Assembly (NCBI GenBank): GCA_023408815.1
Contig: JAEYJO010000061.1
Location: forward strand, 1-64,000
DNA length: 64,000 nt
Direction of reading: 5' to 3'
DNA from: Bacillota bacterium
Lineage (GTDB): Bacteria > Bacillota > Clostridia > Lachnospirales > Lachnospiraceae
Every line of letters begins with the position of its first letter. Positions within the stretch are counted from its first letter, which is position 1. Under the pieces are notes generated by a model. That model had not been told where the DNA came from and ran no database searches. It was given only the letters and a program-made list of their open reading frames with translations. This document shows positions 16,314 through 24,690 of this stretch, piece by piece. Both the position numbers and the translations under genes were made by a program.

Positions 16314-16948
16314 AAAGAATTAATGTAGGAACCTGCAAGCAAATGGTTATAGCTGCCTGCGATGCGATTATCGATAATAAAGAATACCTCACAGAGGTAG
16401 ACAGTAAGATCGGAGACGGCGACCATGGAATAGGTATGTCCGGCGGCATGGAAAAAGCAAAAGCCGCACTTTTGGCAAGAGATGATTTGGCGACGATTAA
16501 CGATGTATTCAAAACCACGGGACTGCAGATGCTCAATTCAATGGGCGGTGCGTCCGGCGTTATATTCGGTTCGATGTTCCTTGGCGGTATTAAGGATTTG
16601 GAACCGGCGACGGAGTTAGACGGGGAGCTGTTCTCTAAGATGATGAGCAACGCTGTCAAAACAATCAAGCTTCGCGGAAAAGCGGAAATCGGCGATAAAA
16701 CAATGGTGGATGCTTTAGAACCTGCAGCAGCAGCTCTTGAAAGAGCGGACAAGGAAGATCTGACCCTCCTTATGGGTGATGCGGCTATGGCGGCAGCCGG
16801 TGGAGTGGAAGCCACAAAGGATATGGTGGCGAAATTCGGCAGAGCAAAATCCTTAATGGAGCGTGCCATCGGATTTCAGGATGCCGGAGCGACATCTGTA
16901 ATGATCATATTCGAAGCGATGCACAGGTATTTGCAGGCGCAGGAATAG
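16310..16948 (+). CDS. dhaL: dihydroxyacetone kinase-type subunit DhaL
   Basis: 212 residues from ATG 16310, preceded by GGGAGG. The Asp-rich nucleotide/Mg site is intact (DSKIGDGDHGIGMSGGM), as are the helical-barrel positions LNSMGGASG and GKAEIGDKTMVDAL. DhaL carries the nucleotide and transfers phosphate to the substrate held by DhaK. In tetritol-degrading bacteria similar kinases phosphorylate erythrulose, an alternative here because erythrulose-phosphate-isomerase-like genes follow in the next operon. A terminator ends this operon. Confidence 0.9.
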   Translation: MKRINVGTCKQMVIAACDAIIDNKEYLTEVDSKIGDGDHGIGMSGGMEKAKAALLARDDLATINDVFKTTGLQMLNSMGGASGVIFGSMFLGGIKDLEPATELDGELFSKMMSNAVKTIKLRGKAEIGDKTMVDALEPAAAALERADKEDLTLLMGDAAMAAAGGVEATKDMVAKFGRAKSLMERAIGFQDAGATSVMIIFEAMHRYLQAQE

Positions 16949-17023
16949 TTCCAGGGCAAAATATGAATAAAAAAAGAACAAATTATGAATAAAGCATAAA
17001 TAAAGTAAGAATAATTATTGAAG

Positions 17024-17063
17024 AAAAGAGTCTGGATTTTAATTTCATCCATTCTCTTTTTTT
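17024..17063 (+). terminator. terminator of the aldolase-dhaKL operon
   Basis: The stem AAAAGAG..TGGAT / ATCCA..CTCTTTT has one 2-base internal mismatch and is followed by a T-run, about 75 bases after the dhaL stop. Confidence 0.7.
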
Positions 17064-17172
17064 CATCCAAAATCGACTTATTTTTAAATGTGTACAAAAT
17101 AAACAAAAAACGATTCGAAAAAGCGGAAAAAACACGATGGGAAATGTATAAAGCATACAACAATCATAAAAA

Positions 17173-17204
17173 CTTTCATGAAAAAATATATTTTTTCATG
17201 AAAG
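17173..17204 (+). promoter_or_regulatory. perfect 32-bp palindromic operator
   Basis: Half-site CTTTCATGAAAAAATA with its exact complement and no spacer, 3 bases upstream of the -35 of the large sugar operon. The TGAAA...TTTCA form suits RpiR-family regulators, and the last gene of this operon encodes one. The position immediately upstream of -35 would allow activation or repression. Confidence 0.65.
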
Positions 17205-17207
17205 ATA

Positions 17208-17236
17208 TTGACAAAACTCTAGATTATATGTATACT
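17208..17236 (+). promoter_or_regulatory. sigma-A promoter of the 17.4-27.5 kb sugar operon
   Basis: TTGACA (17208-17213), a 17-base spacer and TATACT (17231-17236). The leader to the first start codon is about 115 bases long. Confidence 0.8.
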
Positions 17237-17356
17237 TCTATTAAATTCTTAATAAAAGTGAAACGCGAAAAATGACATGAAAAATGGAGCGGAAAAAGCA
17301 GTATATATTCCGTCCGGACGGTAAAGAATTATCAGATAGAAGGATGTGTTTGAAAG

Positions 17357-18682
17357 ATGTCATATGTAGACAAATACCGGCAATACCTCGAAGAAAGTAC
17401 ATCCCTTGCAGCATACAGCAAAAAAGAGGGAAAAGCACCTGTATTCGCATATACGAGCAACTTAGATGTGGTGTTGGTCTGGGATTCGAAAATATACAAT
17501 GAAATATTGGATACTTATTTAAAAGAAGAGCCTTATGTCAAAGAAGGTGACGTCATGGATACATTAGAAGACTTTGCCCGTATCAGCAGTTTTTATCTGA
17601 TGCAGGGACTGGGCGGCAACTTTGACATTACAGATATCGCGGTGTGCGATTATTTGAAGGAAATGTTTGTATCCGAATTTGCCCTGGGAGGCACCTGCGC
17701 ACAGGCAGCAGCAGCCATAGGAACGATGGGATTTCCTGTTAACGTTCATTTGACGGATGCTTGCAGGAAAGTATCGGAGATGATGGATCATGAAGGAACG
17801 ACGATCATCGAAGGAAATAAAAAAGTGCCTATCATGAAGGGAACGTCCATGGAGGAGCCGGTGTACCATTTTATTCTCCAGTTCAACAAGGGCGATAGAA
17901 TACGAATTTTAGGACGGGAAATAGAAATACCGCTGTCCAACCGTTTGATACTTTTCTACGATACGGTACACAAGGAAGTTCCTATTAAGACAGAATTTCT
18001 GGATTATTGGAACGAAGCGGAGCAGTCACCTTCTTCCTATTTAATATCCGGCTTTGATGCGATTATAGATTTAGCAATCATGGAGAAGCGTCTGCAGGAG
18101 CTCAATCCTCATTTGGAGACGATGCGCAAGAGACATCCGGAGACGGTGATTTATTTTGAAGGCGCCTTTTATATGAACCCTAAGGTAAAGGAGCAGGCCT
18201 CGGACACATTTGGCAAATATGCTCATATCATCGGAATGAACGAAGAAGAACTGGAGCAGCAGGCAAAGCGGTTCGGATACGAAATAGATATTGAGACGAT
18301 AGAAGATGTATTAAAGGGGTTGGAAGTAATTCTTTCCAAGTATCCGGTCAAGGGAATTGTTCTGCATACGAAAGATTACGCGATGTATTACGGCGATGAG
18401 CTTAAGGGCGTGGATATTGAAAGAGGTCTGACCATGGGAAATATCATGTCGGCTACGAGAGCGAGAATCGGCAGATACGGGAATCCGCAGGAATGCGAAG
18501 AAACTTTATTGCTGGCTCTCAGCCAAAGAGGACTTCAGTTTGCCGAAGCAGCTATGCAGCAGGATTCGGAGCGTACGATCAAGGTGGTGCCTTCCAGATA
18601 CTTGGAGCATCCCAAGTATACGATAGGCTTGGGCGATACGTTTACTGCAGGCGTACACACCTGCTTTATTCAAAGAAAATAG
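17357..18682 (+). CDS. ADP-dependent phosphofructokinase/glucokinase-like sugar kinase
   Basis: 441 residues, the length of the ADP-dependent kinase family (ribokinase fold), far longer than PfkB enzymes. The catalytic signature GLGDTFTAG is near residue 427. The N-terminal APVFAYTSNLDVVLVW and ALGGTCAQAAAAIGTMGFPV match the substrate region, and YLISGFDAI and KGIVLHTKDYAM match later strands. Archaeal and some bacterial and animal members phosphorylate glucose or fructose-6-phosphate using ADP. Its place before xylulokinase and alongside an aldolase operon suggests it makes a ketose bisphosphate. The ribosome site is weak, as only a distant AGAAGG is seen. Confidence 0.65.
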   Translation: MSYVDKYRQYLEESTSLAAYSKKEGKAPVFAYTSNLDVVLVWDSKIYNEILDTYLKEEPYVKEGDVMDTLEDFARISSFYLMQGLGGNFDITDIAVCDYLKEMFVSEFALGGTCAQAAAAIGTMGFPVNVHLTDACRKVSEMMDHEGTTIIEGNKKVPIMKGTSMEEPVYHFILQFNKGDRIRILGREIEIPLSNRLILFYDTVHKEVPIKTEFLDYWNEAEQSPSSYLISGFDAIIDLAIMEKRLQELNPHLETMRKRHPETVIYFEGAFYMNPKVKEQASDTFGKYAHIIGMNEEELEQQAKRFGYEIDIETIEDVLKGLEVILSKYPVKGIVLHTKDYAMYYGDELKGVDIERGLTMGNIMSATRARIGRYGNPQECEETLLLALSQRGLQFAEAAMQQDSERTIKVVPSRYLEHPKYTIGLGDTFTAGVHTCFIQRK

Positions 18683-18704
18683 AGACGGCGAGGAGGAATG
18701 CACA

Positions 18705-20234
18705 GTGTCATATTTAATGGGAATTGATCTAGGAACCTCCAGTCTGAAAGTATTGATAATAGATGAAAAAGGTGCGGTAAAGGCAGTCTATGCAAGAGAT
18801 TACCAATTCTCCTCTCCTTATAACGGATATGCGGAGCACGACCCTAGACATTGGTGGGAGGCCTGCGTTTCGGCTATACGGGAAGCTATTCCAAAGAGCG
18901 GTGTAAAACCGGAGGAAATAGCCGGAGTAAGCTTTTCGGGACAAATGCATGGAGCTGTTATGCTGGACGGAAAAAAGGAAATCATACGTCCTGCCATACT
19001 TCATTGTGATGCAAGATCCTCCAGGCAGGTGAAATACATGAAGGAAACTCTTGGAGAAACGAGACTGAAGGAACTTGTCATGAACCCGATTTATTCGGGG
19101 TTCCTGCTCCCATCCTTATTATGGGTAAGGGAAAACGAGCCTGAGAATTATAAGCAGGTGCGTTACGTGTGTCTCCCTAAGGATTATATAAAATTTAAGC
19201 TTACCGGGGAAATTACGTCCGATTATTCGGATGCCTCTGCGACGCTCGCTTTTGATATCAGAAATGGAAGCTGGTCGAAGGATATTTTGGATATTTTTTC
19301 TGTTCCAATAGAGATTTTTCCGCCTTGCCTTAATACCGACGAGGCGGTGGGAAGAATAAGCGAGGAGGCCGCAAGACAAACAGGACTGTCTGTGAAAACG
19401 ATAGTAGCAGCAGGCGGCGGAGATCAGGTAATGCAGGGAATTGGAAACGGCATTACATTCGCAGGGGGCTCTTCCGTAAATATAGGAACCAGCGGACAGG
19501 TGTCTTTCCAAAGCGACATACCGATTTTAAACCCTAAGCTTTCCACCAATACTTTCTGTGGTTATAAAAAAGGCAGATGGATTACCATGGGAGCCATCAT
19601 GAATGCCGGAATATCTTTGAAATGGTGCAACAAGTTATTAGGACAGACAGATTATAAAAAAATAGATGAAGCGGTGAGTCAGGTAGTGCCGGGAAGCAAC
19701 GGCGTCATATTTCTTCCTTATTTGAATGGAGAGAGAACCCCTCACTTGAATCCCGATATCAGCGGCGAATTCGTAGGAGTAAATATCAATACGGGACCGA
19801 TAGAGCTGACAAGAGCTGTGATGGAAGGGGTTTCCTACGCGCTGATGCAGTGTATCGAGCTGTGCGGTGAACTGGGACTTAAGACCAAGGATTATATGGT
19901 AGCCTCCGGAGGAGGTGCGAGAAGTGCTCCGTGGTTACAGATGCAGGCAGATATTTATAACATACCCTTAAGGGTCATGGAGACTGAGGAACAAGCTAGT
20001 CTAGGTGCAGCGATTGCGGCAGGAGTAGGAGCCGGAGTCTTTAAGGATATAGAGGAAGGATGCAAAAGAACCGTCCGTTACAAAGATATGGAGGTAATCC
20101 CAGACGCTGCCAGACACCGTATTTATGAAGAATATTACGGATTGTTCAAAGAGATATATAAGACGAGCGGCCATGTGTTGGAAAAGGTCACTCTGCTGGG
20201 GAGAAGAATTGAAAAAGAAAACTTGTTTGAATGA
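18705..20234 (+). CDS. xylB: xylulokinase-like FGGY carbohydrate kinase
   Basis: 509 residues from GTG 18705, with GAGGAGG 8 bases upstream. FGGY features are GIDLGTSSLKVLIID (phosphate 1), SGQMHGAVMLD (substrate region typical of xylulokinases), AAGGGDQVMQGIGNG, YLNGERTPHLNPD and the adenosine motif VASGGGARSAPWLQM. It phosphorylates a free ketose in the cytoplasm after uptake by the adjoining ABC importer. D-xylulose is the family's usual substrate. The neighbours (aldolase, ADP-PFK-like kinase) make another ketose equally possible. Confidence 0.88.
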   Translation: MSYLMGIDLGTSSLKVLIIDEKGAVKAVYARDYQFSSPYNGYAEHDPRHWWEACVSAIREAIPKSGVKPEEIAGVSFSGQMHGAVMLDGKKEIIRPAILHCDARSSRQVKYMKETLGETRLKELVMNPIYSGFLLPSLLWVRENEPENYKQVRYVCLPKDYIKFKLTGEITSDYSDASATLAFDIRNGSWSKDILDIFSVPIEIFPPCLNTDEAVGRISEEAARQTGLSVKTIVAAGGGDQVMQGIGNGITFAGGSSVNIGTSGQVSFQSDIPILNPKLSTNTFCGYKKGRWITMGAIMNAGISLKWCNKLLGQTDYKKIDEAVSQVVPGSNGVIFLPYLNGERTPHLNPDISGEFVGVNINTGPIELTRAVMEGVSYALMQCIELCGELGLKTKDYMVASGGGARSAPWLQMQADIYNIPLRVMETEEQASLGAAIAAGVGAGVFKDIEEGCKRTVRYKDMEVIPDAARHRIYEEYYGLFKEIYKTSGHVLEKVTLLGRRIEKENLFE

Positions 20235-20252
20235 AAAATGGAGGTGAAAGCG

Positions 20253-21776
20253 TTGGAAAAGAACACAGACGGTAAGAATGAGTATATTTTACAATGCGAA
20301 GGTATCAGCAAGGCGTTCGGAGGAACACAGGCGCTTAAAGATGTTCAGCTGCACGTGAAACCAGGAGAGGTACATGCTCTGATGGGAGAAAATGGTGCAG
20401 GTAAATCTACGCTCATGAAAATTGTAATCGGTCTTCATAAGCAGGACAAGGGAACCGTTACCTTCGAAGGGCAGCCCTATCAGGTGAAAGGGCCGGTAGA
20501 CGCTATTAACGCAGGAATTGCGATGATTCATCAGGAATTGAATCCGGAGCCGTATCTGTCCATCGCGGACAGTATCTTCCTTAAGAGAGAGGATACTGTA
20601 GGTAAGTTTTTTCTCAATAAGAAGAAACAGAACGAAAGAGCGGGAGAAATATTAAAGCAGTTTGATTTCCCTTACGGGCCTAAGACATTAATTAAGGAAC
20701 TGACGCTGGCGCAGGTTCAGATGGTTGAGATCATCAAAGCGGTATCTTCGGATGCGAGAATGATTATCATGGACGAGCCTACATCCTCTCTGGACAGTGA
20801 AGAGACGGATCACTTGTTCCGTGTTATCAGGGAACTAAAGGCGAAGGGTGTGGCGATTATCTATATTTCACACCGTATGGAAGAAATTTTCAAGATATGT
20901 GATACCGTATCGGTATTCCGAGACGGAATGTATATTACATCCGCTCCTCTGTCTGAAATATCCAGAGATGAACTAATCTCAAAGATGGTAGGACGCAAGG
21001 TGGAGAATGTATTTCCGAAGGTGGACTGCAAGATCGGTGATGTCGTATTCAAAGCGGAAAACTTGAGCGGAAAAGGCTTTAAGGATATTAACTTCGAGGT
21101 ACATGCAGGAGAAATAGTGGGAATTTCGGGACTGGTAGGCTCAGGACGAAGCGAGACGATGAGAGCCATATTCGGACTGGATCCTATAGACAGCGGTAAG
21201 ATGTATCTGGAAGGCAAGGAAATCAAGAATAAAAATCCTCGCTCAGCCATTAACAAAGGAATTTGTATGGTAAATGAGGATAGAAAAAATTACGGTTTAT
21301 GCCTGCTGCGTTCCTTGAGGGAAAACATTTCCCTGCCTAATCTGCCCAAAAAGCAGAAAGGTCTTTTGATCAATCAAAGGCGGGAGATAAAGGAATGCGA
21401 AGAAGTTGCAAAGCAGCTCACCGTAAAAGCAGCCAGCATAGAGCACGATGCTTTTTCATTAAGCGGTGGAAATCAGCAGAAAGTAGTAATTGCAAAATGG
21501 ATTATGGCAAATCCCAAGCTTCTTATTTTGGATGAGCCTACCAGAGGTGTGGATGTCGGAGCGAAATCAGAAATCCATTCTCTTATGTGCCAGTTTGCTG
21601 CCAAAGGCATGGCGATTATAATGATTTCTTCGGAATTACCGGAGATTATGGGTATGAGTGACCGTATCCTCGTTTACCATGAAGGAACGATAAACGGAGC
21701 GGTTACCAGAGAGGAAATCTTAAATTCATCAGCGACGGAAGAAGTTATTTTAGCCAAGGCTTTCGGCGGTAAATAG
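20253..21776 (+). CDS. CUT2 sugar ABC transporter, ATP-binding protein
   Basis: 507 residues from TTG 20253, chosen because GGAGGTGA lies 5 bases before it; ATG 20238 is also in frame. Two ABC halves: GENGAGKST and MDEPTSSLDS in the first, GLVGSGRSE, LSGGNQQKVVIAKW and LDEPTRGVDVGAK in the second. It is the energising subunit of the second of three CUT2 importers in this window. It sits between the ketose kinase and the permease, so uptake and the first phosphorylation are made together. Confidence 0.93.
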   Translation: MEKNTDGKNEYILQCEGISKAFGGTQALKDVQLHVKPGEVHALMGENGAGKSTLMKIVIGLHKQDKGTVTFEGQPYQVKGPVDAINAGIAMIHQELNPEPYLSIADSIFLKREDTVGKFFLNKKKQNERAGEILKQFDFPYGPKTLIKELTLAQVQMVEIIKAVSSDARMIIMDEPTSSLDSEETDHLFRVIRELKAKGVAIIYISHRMEEIFKICDTVSVFRDGMYITSAPLSEISRDELISKMVGRKVENVFPKVDCKIGDVVFKAENLSGKGFKDINFEVHAGEIVGISGLVGSGRSETMRAIFGLDPIDSGKMYLEGKEIKNKNPRSAINKGICMVNEDRKNYGLCLLRSLRENISLPNLPKKQKGLLINQRREIKECEEVAKQLTVKAASIEHDAFSLSGGNQQKVVIAKWIMANPKLLILDEPTRGVDVGAKSEIHSLMCQFAAKGMAIIMISSELPEIMGMSDRILVYHEGTINGAVTREEILNSSATEEVILAKAFGGK

Positions 21777-21791
21777 AGGAGGATAGAAAAA

Positions 21792-22766
21792 ATGATAGGA
21801 AAAATCAAAGCAAAGAGTATGAATAACGATAATTTAAGAATGTTCATGGGAAAGTACGGAATCGGTCTCGTTCTGCTTCTGATGATGGTAGTGATCGGTA
21901 TTATGGAGCCGACATTCGCTACTTCCAAGAACTTTATGAACGTAGCTACTCAGGTAGCCATTAACGGTATGATTTCCTATGGTATGTGTCTTGCAATCAC
22001 GACCGGTGGTATCGACCTGGCGGTCGGCGCCCAATTAGCTCTGACGAGCTGCGTGCTGGGCGTTACGATTACCAACAGTGGAATGAACGTTTGGACGGCG
22101 TGTGGAGTTGCGCTTTTAGTAGCTACATTTTTCGGTTTTTTGAACGGCTTTTTAATCGCTAAATTTAACATGTTCCCTTTCGTTGTAACCTTATCCACAC
22201 AGTTGATTATCCGTGGTTTGTCTCAGGTTATCAGCGGCGGTAAAGCGATTTCCCTTACGAGCGATGCCTTCAAAGGCATTTATTCCGATAAGTTTTTAGG
22301 AATGCCGATTCCAATCGTTATCTTAATTGTAATTTCGATAATTATGTATCTTTTGCTTCACTGGACCAAGTTCGGACGTTATATTTTCGCGGTAGGCGGC
22401 AACGTGAACGCTGCAATCGCTTCCGGCGTCAGTGAATTCTGGACAAAGATCGGTGTATATACGGTCAGCGGATTTTTGGCGGGCGTTGCGGCAATTATCT
22501 TTACCGCGAAGACAGGCTCCGCACAGTCCAATATCGGTGTAGGTTATGAGACGGATGCGGTTGCGGCCTGCGTACTCGGAGGTACATCCTTCGCCGGCGG
22601 TATAGCGACGATTCCCGGAGTACTTATGGGTATCTTCATCATCGGTTTTATCTACAACGGCATGAACCTGATCGGCGTGTCTTCCTATTATCAATCGATC
22701 GTAAAAGGCTGCGTTATCATTGGCGCCGTACTGCTCGATATGGTAATGAATAAAAGGAACCGATAA
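21792..22766 (+). CDS. CUT2 sugar ABC transporter, permease
   Basis: 324 residues with 8-10 hydrophobic segments. The family signatures are MCLAITTGGIDLAVGAQLAL and DAVAACVLGGTSFAGGIAT. The start is ATG 21792 after GAGGAGG. It forms the membrane channel with the ATPase just upstream and the binding protein downstream. The following 162-base gap contains no gene. Confidence 0.92.
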   Translation: MIGKIKAKSMNNDNLRMFMGKYGIGLVLLLMMVVIGIMEPTFATSKNFMNVATQVAINGMISYGMCLAITTGGIDLAVGAQLALTSCVLGVTITNSGMNVWTACGVALLVATFFGFLNGFLIAKFNMFPFVVTLSTQLIIRGLSQVISGGKAISLTSDAFKGIYSDKFLGMPIPIVILIVISIIMYLLLHWTKFGRYIFAVGGNVNAAIASGVSEFWTKIGVYTVSGFLAGVAAIIFTAKTGSAQSNIGVGYETDAVAACVLGGTSFAGGIATIPGVLMGIFIIGFIYNGMNLIGVSSYYQSIVKGCVIIGAVLLDMVMNKRNR

Positions 22767-22928
22767 GGGGTAATATTTTACCGACACAAAAAATCAATCT
22801 AGGTGATAACTTTTAGGTATCTCTTTATGAATGGGTGGATTACACTCGCAGAAAATGCAATACCCGAAAGTATTACAATATTTAATTAGCACTGGTGGAT
22901 TCATAAGAAAAAGGAGGAAATATTTATT

Positions 22929-24002
22929 ATGATGAAAAAAGTATTAGCAATCACGATGGCAATCACAATGACCTTCGGCCTGATGGCATGCGGCAGCACC
23001 AAGACAGAAACAGCTGAGCCCGCAGCTCCGGCAGAAACGACAACAGAGGAAACGACAGAAGCAGCAGATACCGAAACAACAGCAGAAGATGCAGTAGCAG
23101 AAGTTGCTGCAGGCGCTGATGTGAACGGCGATGGTAAAGTAATTGTGGGATATATCTCCAAGAACTTAACAGACCCTTTCCACGCACCGATCAATGAGTA
23201 TGCAGAAAAGACATTGAACCAGCTGAAGAGCGACGGTGTTATCGATGACTGGACCGGAATCCTCGATGGTGAAACAGACCCTAACAAGCAGATCGACCGT
23301 GCTGACGAATGTATTACAAAAGGCTGTGATGCAGTTATTGTCCTTCCGGCTGAGTCAGAAGCATCCGATCCTGCGATAACAAAGCTTGCAGATGCAGGTA
23401 TTAACGTTATCGTTGTTAATTCAAAGACGACAAGCACAGATGAAAGAGCGATTGCTTACTGCGGTTCCAATGACGTAGAAGCAGGCAAGATGCTTGGTGA
23501 CTGGGTTGTTCAGAATGTTCCTGACGGCGGAAAATATATCCACTGCACAGGTATCCTTGGAAACTCTGCACAGATCGACCGTGGAGCAGGCCTTGCAGAA
23601 GTTATGGCTGCTAATCCTCAGTTCGAAATGGTAGGCGAGCCCGATACACAGTGGTCCGGTGACAAAGCAGCAAACGCTACGACAGACGCTATTGCACAGT
23701 ATGGTGATGAATTAGTAGCAGTTATCTGCGATAATGACGATATGTCATCCGCAGCACAGCGTGCAGCTAACGATGCAGGCAGAAGCGACATCATCTGCGT
23801 AGGTGTAGATGGAAACCAGAACCCGTTACAGATGATTAAAGACGGCGACTTAGGCGCTACCGTACTTCAGGACGGCGTTGGTCAGGTTGCTGCTGGTATC
23901 AATGTTATTACAGCGTTAATCAATGGCGAAGACTTTGATTCCGCACCGGTTATTCCTTTTGTACTCGTTACAAAAGATAACGTAGATGAATATTTGCAAT
24001 AA
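22929..24002 (+). CDS. CUT2 sugar-binding lipoprotein
   Basis: 357 residues with a lipoprotein signal peptide (lipobox LMAC, Cys 19) and a long Thr/Glu/Ala-rich linker (residues 20-65). The mature domain is the ribose-binding-protein type: IVGYISKNLTDPFHAPINEY, CDAVIVLPAESEASDP, then ICDNDDMSSAAQRAAND and GVDGNQNPLQMI. It has a strong ribosome site (AAGGAGG). The hairpin that follows at 24090 may stabilise its transcript relative to downstream genes, a common design for binding proteins. Confidence 0.92.
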   Translation: MMKKVLAITMAITMTFGLMACGSTKTETAEPAAPAETTTEETTEAADTETTAEDAVAEVAAGADVNGDGKVIVGYISKNLTDPFHAPINEYAEKTLNQLKSDGVIDDWTGILDGETDPNKQIDRADECITKGCDAVIVLPAESEASDPAITKLADAGINVIVVNSKTTSTDERAIAYCGSNDVEAGKMLGDWVVQNVPDGGKYIHCTGILGNSAQIDRGAGLAEVMAANPQFEMVGEPDTQWSGDKAANATTDAIAQYGDELVAVICDNDDMSSAAQRAANDAGRSDIICVGVDGNQNPLQMIKDGDLGATVLQDGVGQVAAGINVITALINGEDFDSAPVIPFVLVTKDNVDEYLQ

Positions 24003-24089
24003 CAAATTATAATTTTCCGAAAAGTGCTGATTAAAATATTGAGTTTGTAATGAAGGGAGGAGTTTGGATGGATAGTCCGGCTCCTCTTG

Positions 24090-24123
24090 TTTCTCTTATA
24101 GGAAGGAGCTCCTATAAGAGAAA
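24090..24123 (+). terminator. intercistronic hairpin (partial terminator or RNA stabiliser)
   Basis: A perfect 14-bp stem (TTTCTCTTATAGGA and its complement) with a 6-base loop between the binding-protein and isomerase genes. No T-run follows, so read-through to the genes below is expected. Confidence 0.55.
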
Positions 24124-24197
24124 AGCCCTACGGGCAGGATGCGCAGATGCGCGCGGAACAAAAATGAAAATTTTAATAAAAAGGAAGGAAATGGAAG

Positions 24198-24653
24198 ATG
24201 AAAATAGCGATTGGATGCGATGAAGCGGCATATGCTTTGAAAGTAGAGATTATGAATCATTTAGAAAAAATAGGAGTGGAATACGATGATTTCGGCGCGA
24301 ACAAAGGAGAAGTAGTGCTTTATCCGGATGTGGCAAAGAGCGTTGCCGAGGCAGTAGCTGACGGCAAATACGAAAGAGGAATCCTCGTATGCGGCACGGG
24401 AATCGGGATGGCGATTACGGCGAATAAGGTACCCGGAATCAGGGCGGCGGTATGCCATGATCCATTCTCCACAGAGCGTTCCAGAAAAAGCAATGACGCA
24501 CAGATCATGTGCATGGGCGAGCGTGTCATCGGTGTAGAGCTGGCAAAATACTTGGTGGATATCTGGCTGAAATGTGATTTTGCAGGCGGTGGTTCCAAAC
24601 CGAAGGTGGACAGGATTATGGAAGTTGAGCAGTCCTATCTGGCCAGGAAATAG
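24198..24653 (+). CDS. rpiB: RpiB/LacAB-family sugar-phosphate isomerase
   Basis: 151 residues, the RpiB length. The active-site CGTGIGMAITANK with the catalytic Cys (about 66) and the segment AVCHDPFSTERSRKSNDAQIM are conserved. The N-terminal motif is GCDEAAYALK instead of the usual G(S/C)DHAGFxLK: the His that contacts the sugar phosphate in canonical RpiB is Glu here. This argues against plain ribose-5-phosphate isomerase and fits a different substrate, such as a tetrulose, 6-deoxy- or ketohexose phosphate. RpiB-like enzymes act as D-erythrulose-4-phosphate isomerases in erythritol pathways, and the next gene is the matching TIM-like partner. Confidence 0.85.
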   Translation: MKIAIGCDEAAYALKVEIMNHLEKIGVEYDDFGANKGEVVLYPDVAKSVAEAVADGKYERGILVCGTGIGMAITANKVPGIRAAVCHDPFSTERSRKSNDAQIMCMGERVIGVELAKYLVDIWLKCDFAGGGSKPKVDRIMEVEQSYLARK

Positions 24654-24690
24654 AAGGCCGGTAGGAACGAGGAAGGGAGCATAAGGTAAA

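Noticed and set aside
15309..16948. PTS-dependent dihydroxyacetone kinase (DhaKLM)
   Set aside because: No DhaM-like gene is in the window, and the orphan EIIC has no phosphotransfer domain, so PTS dependence is not supported.
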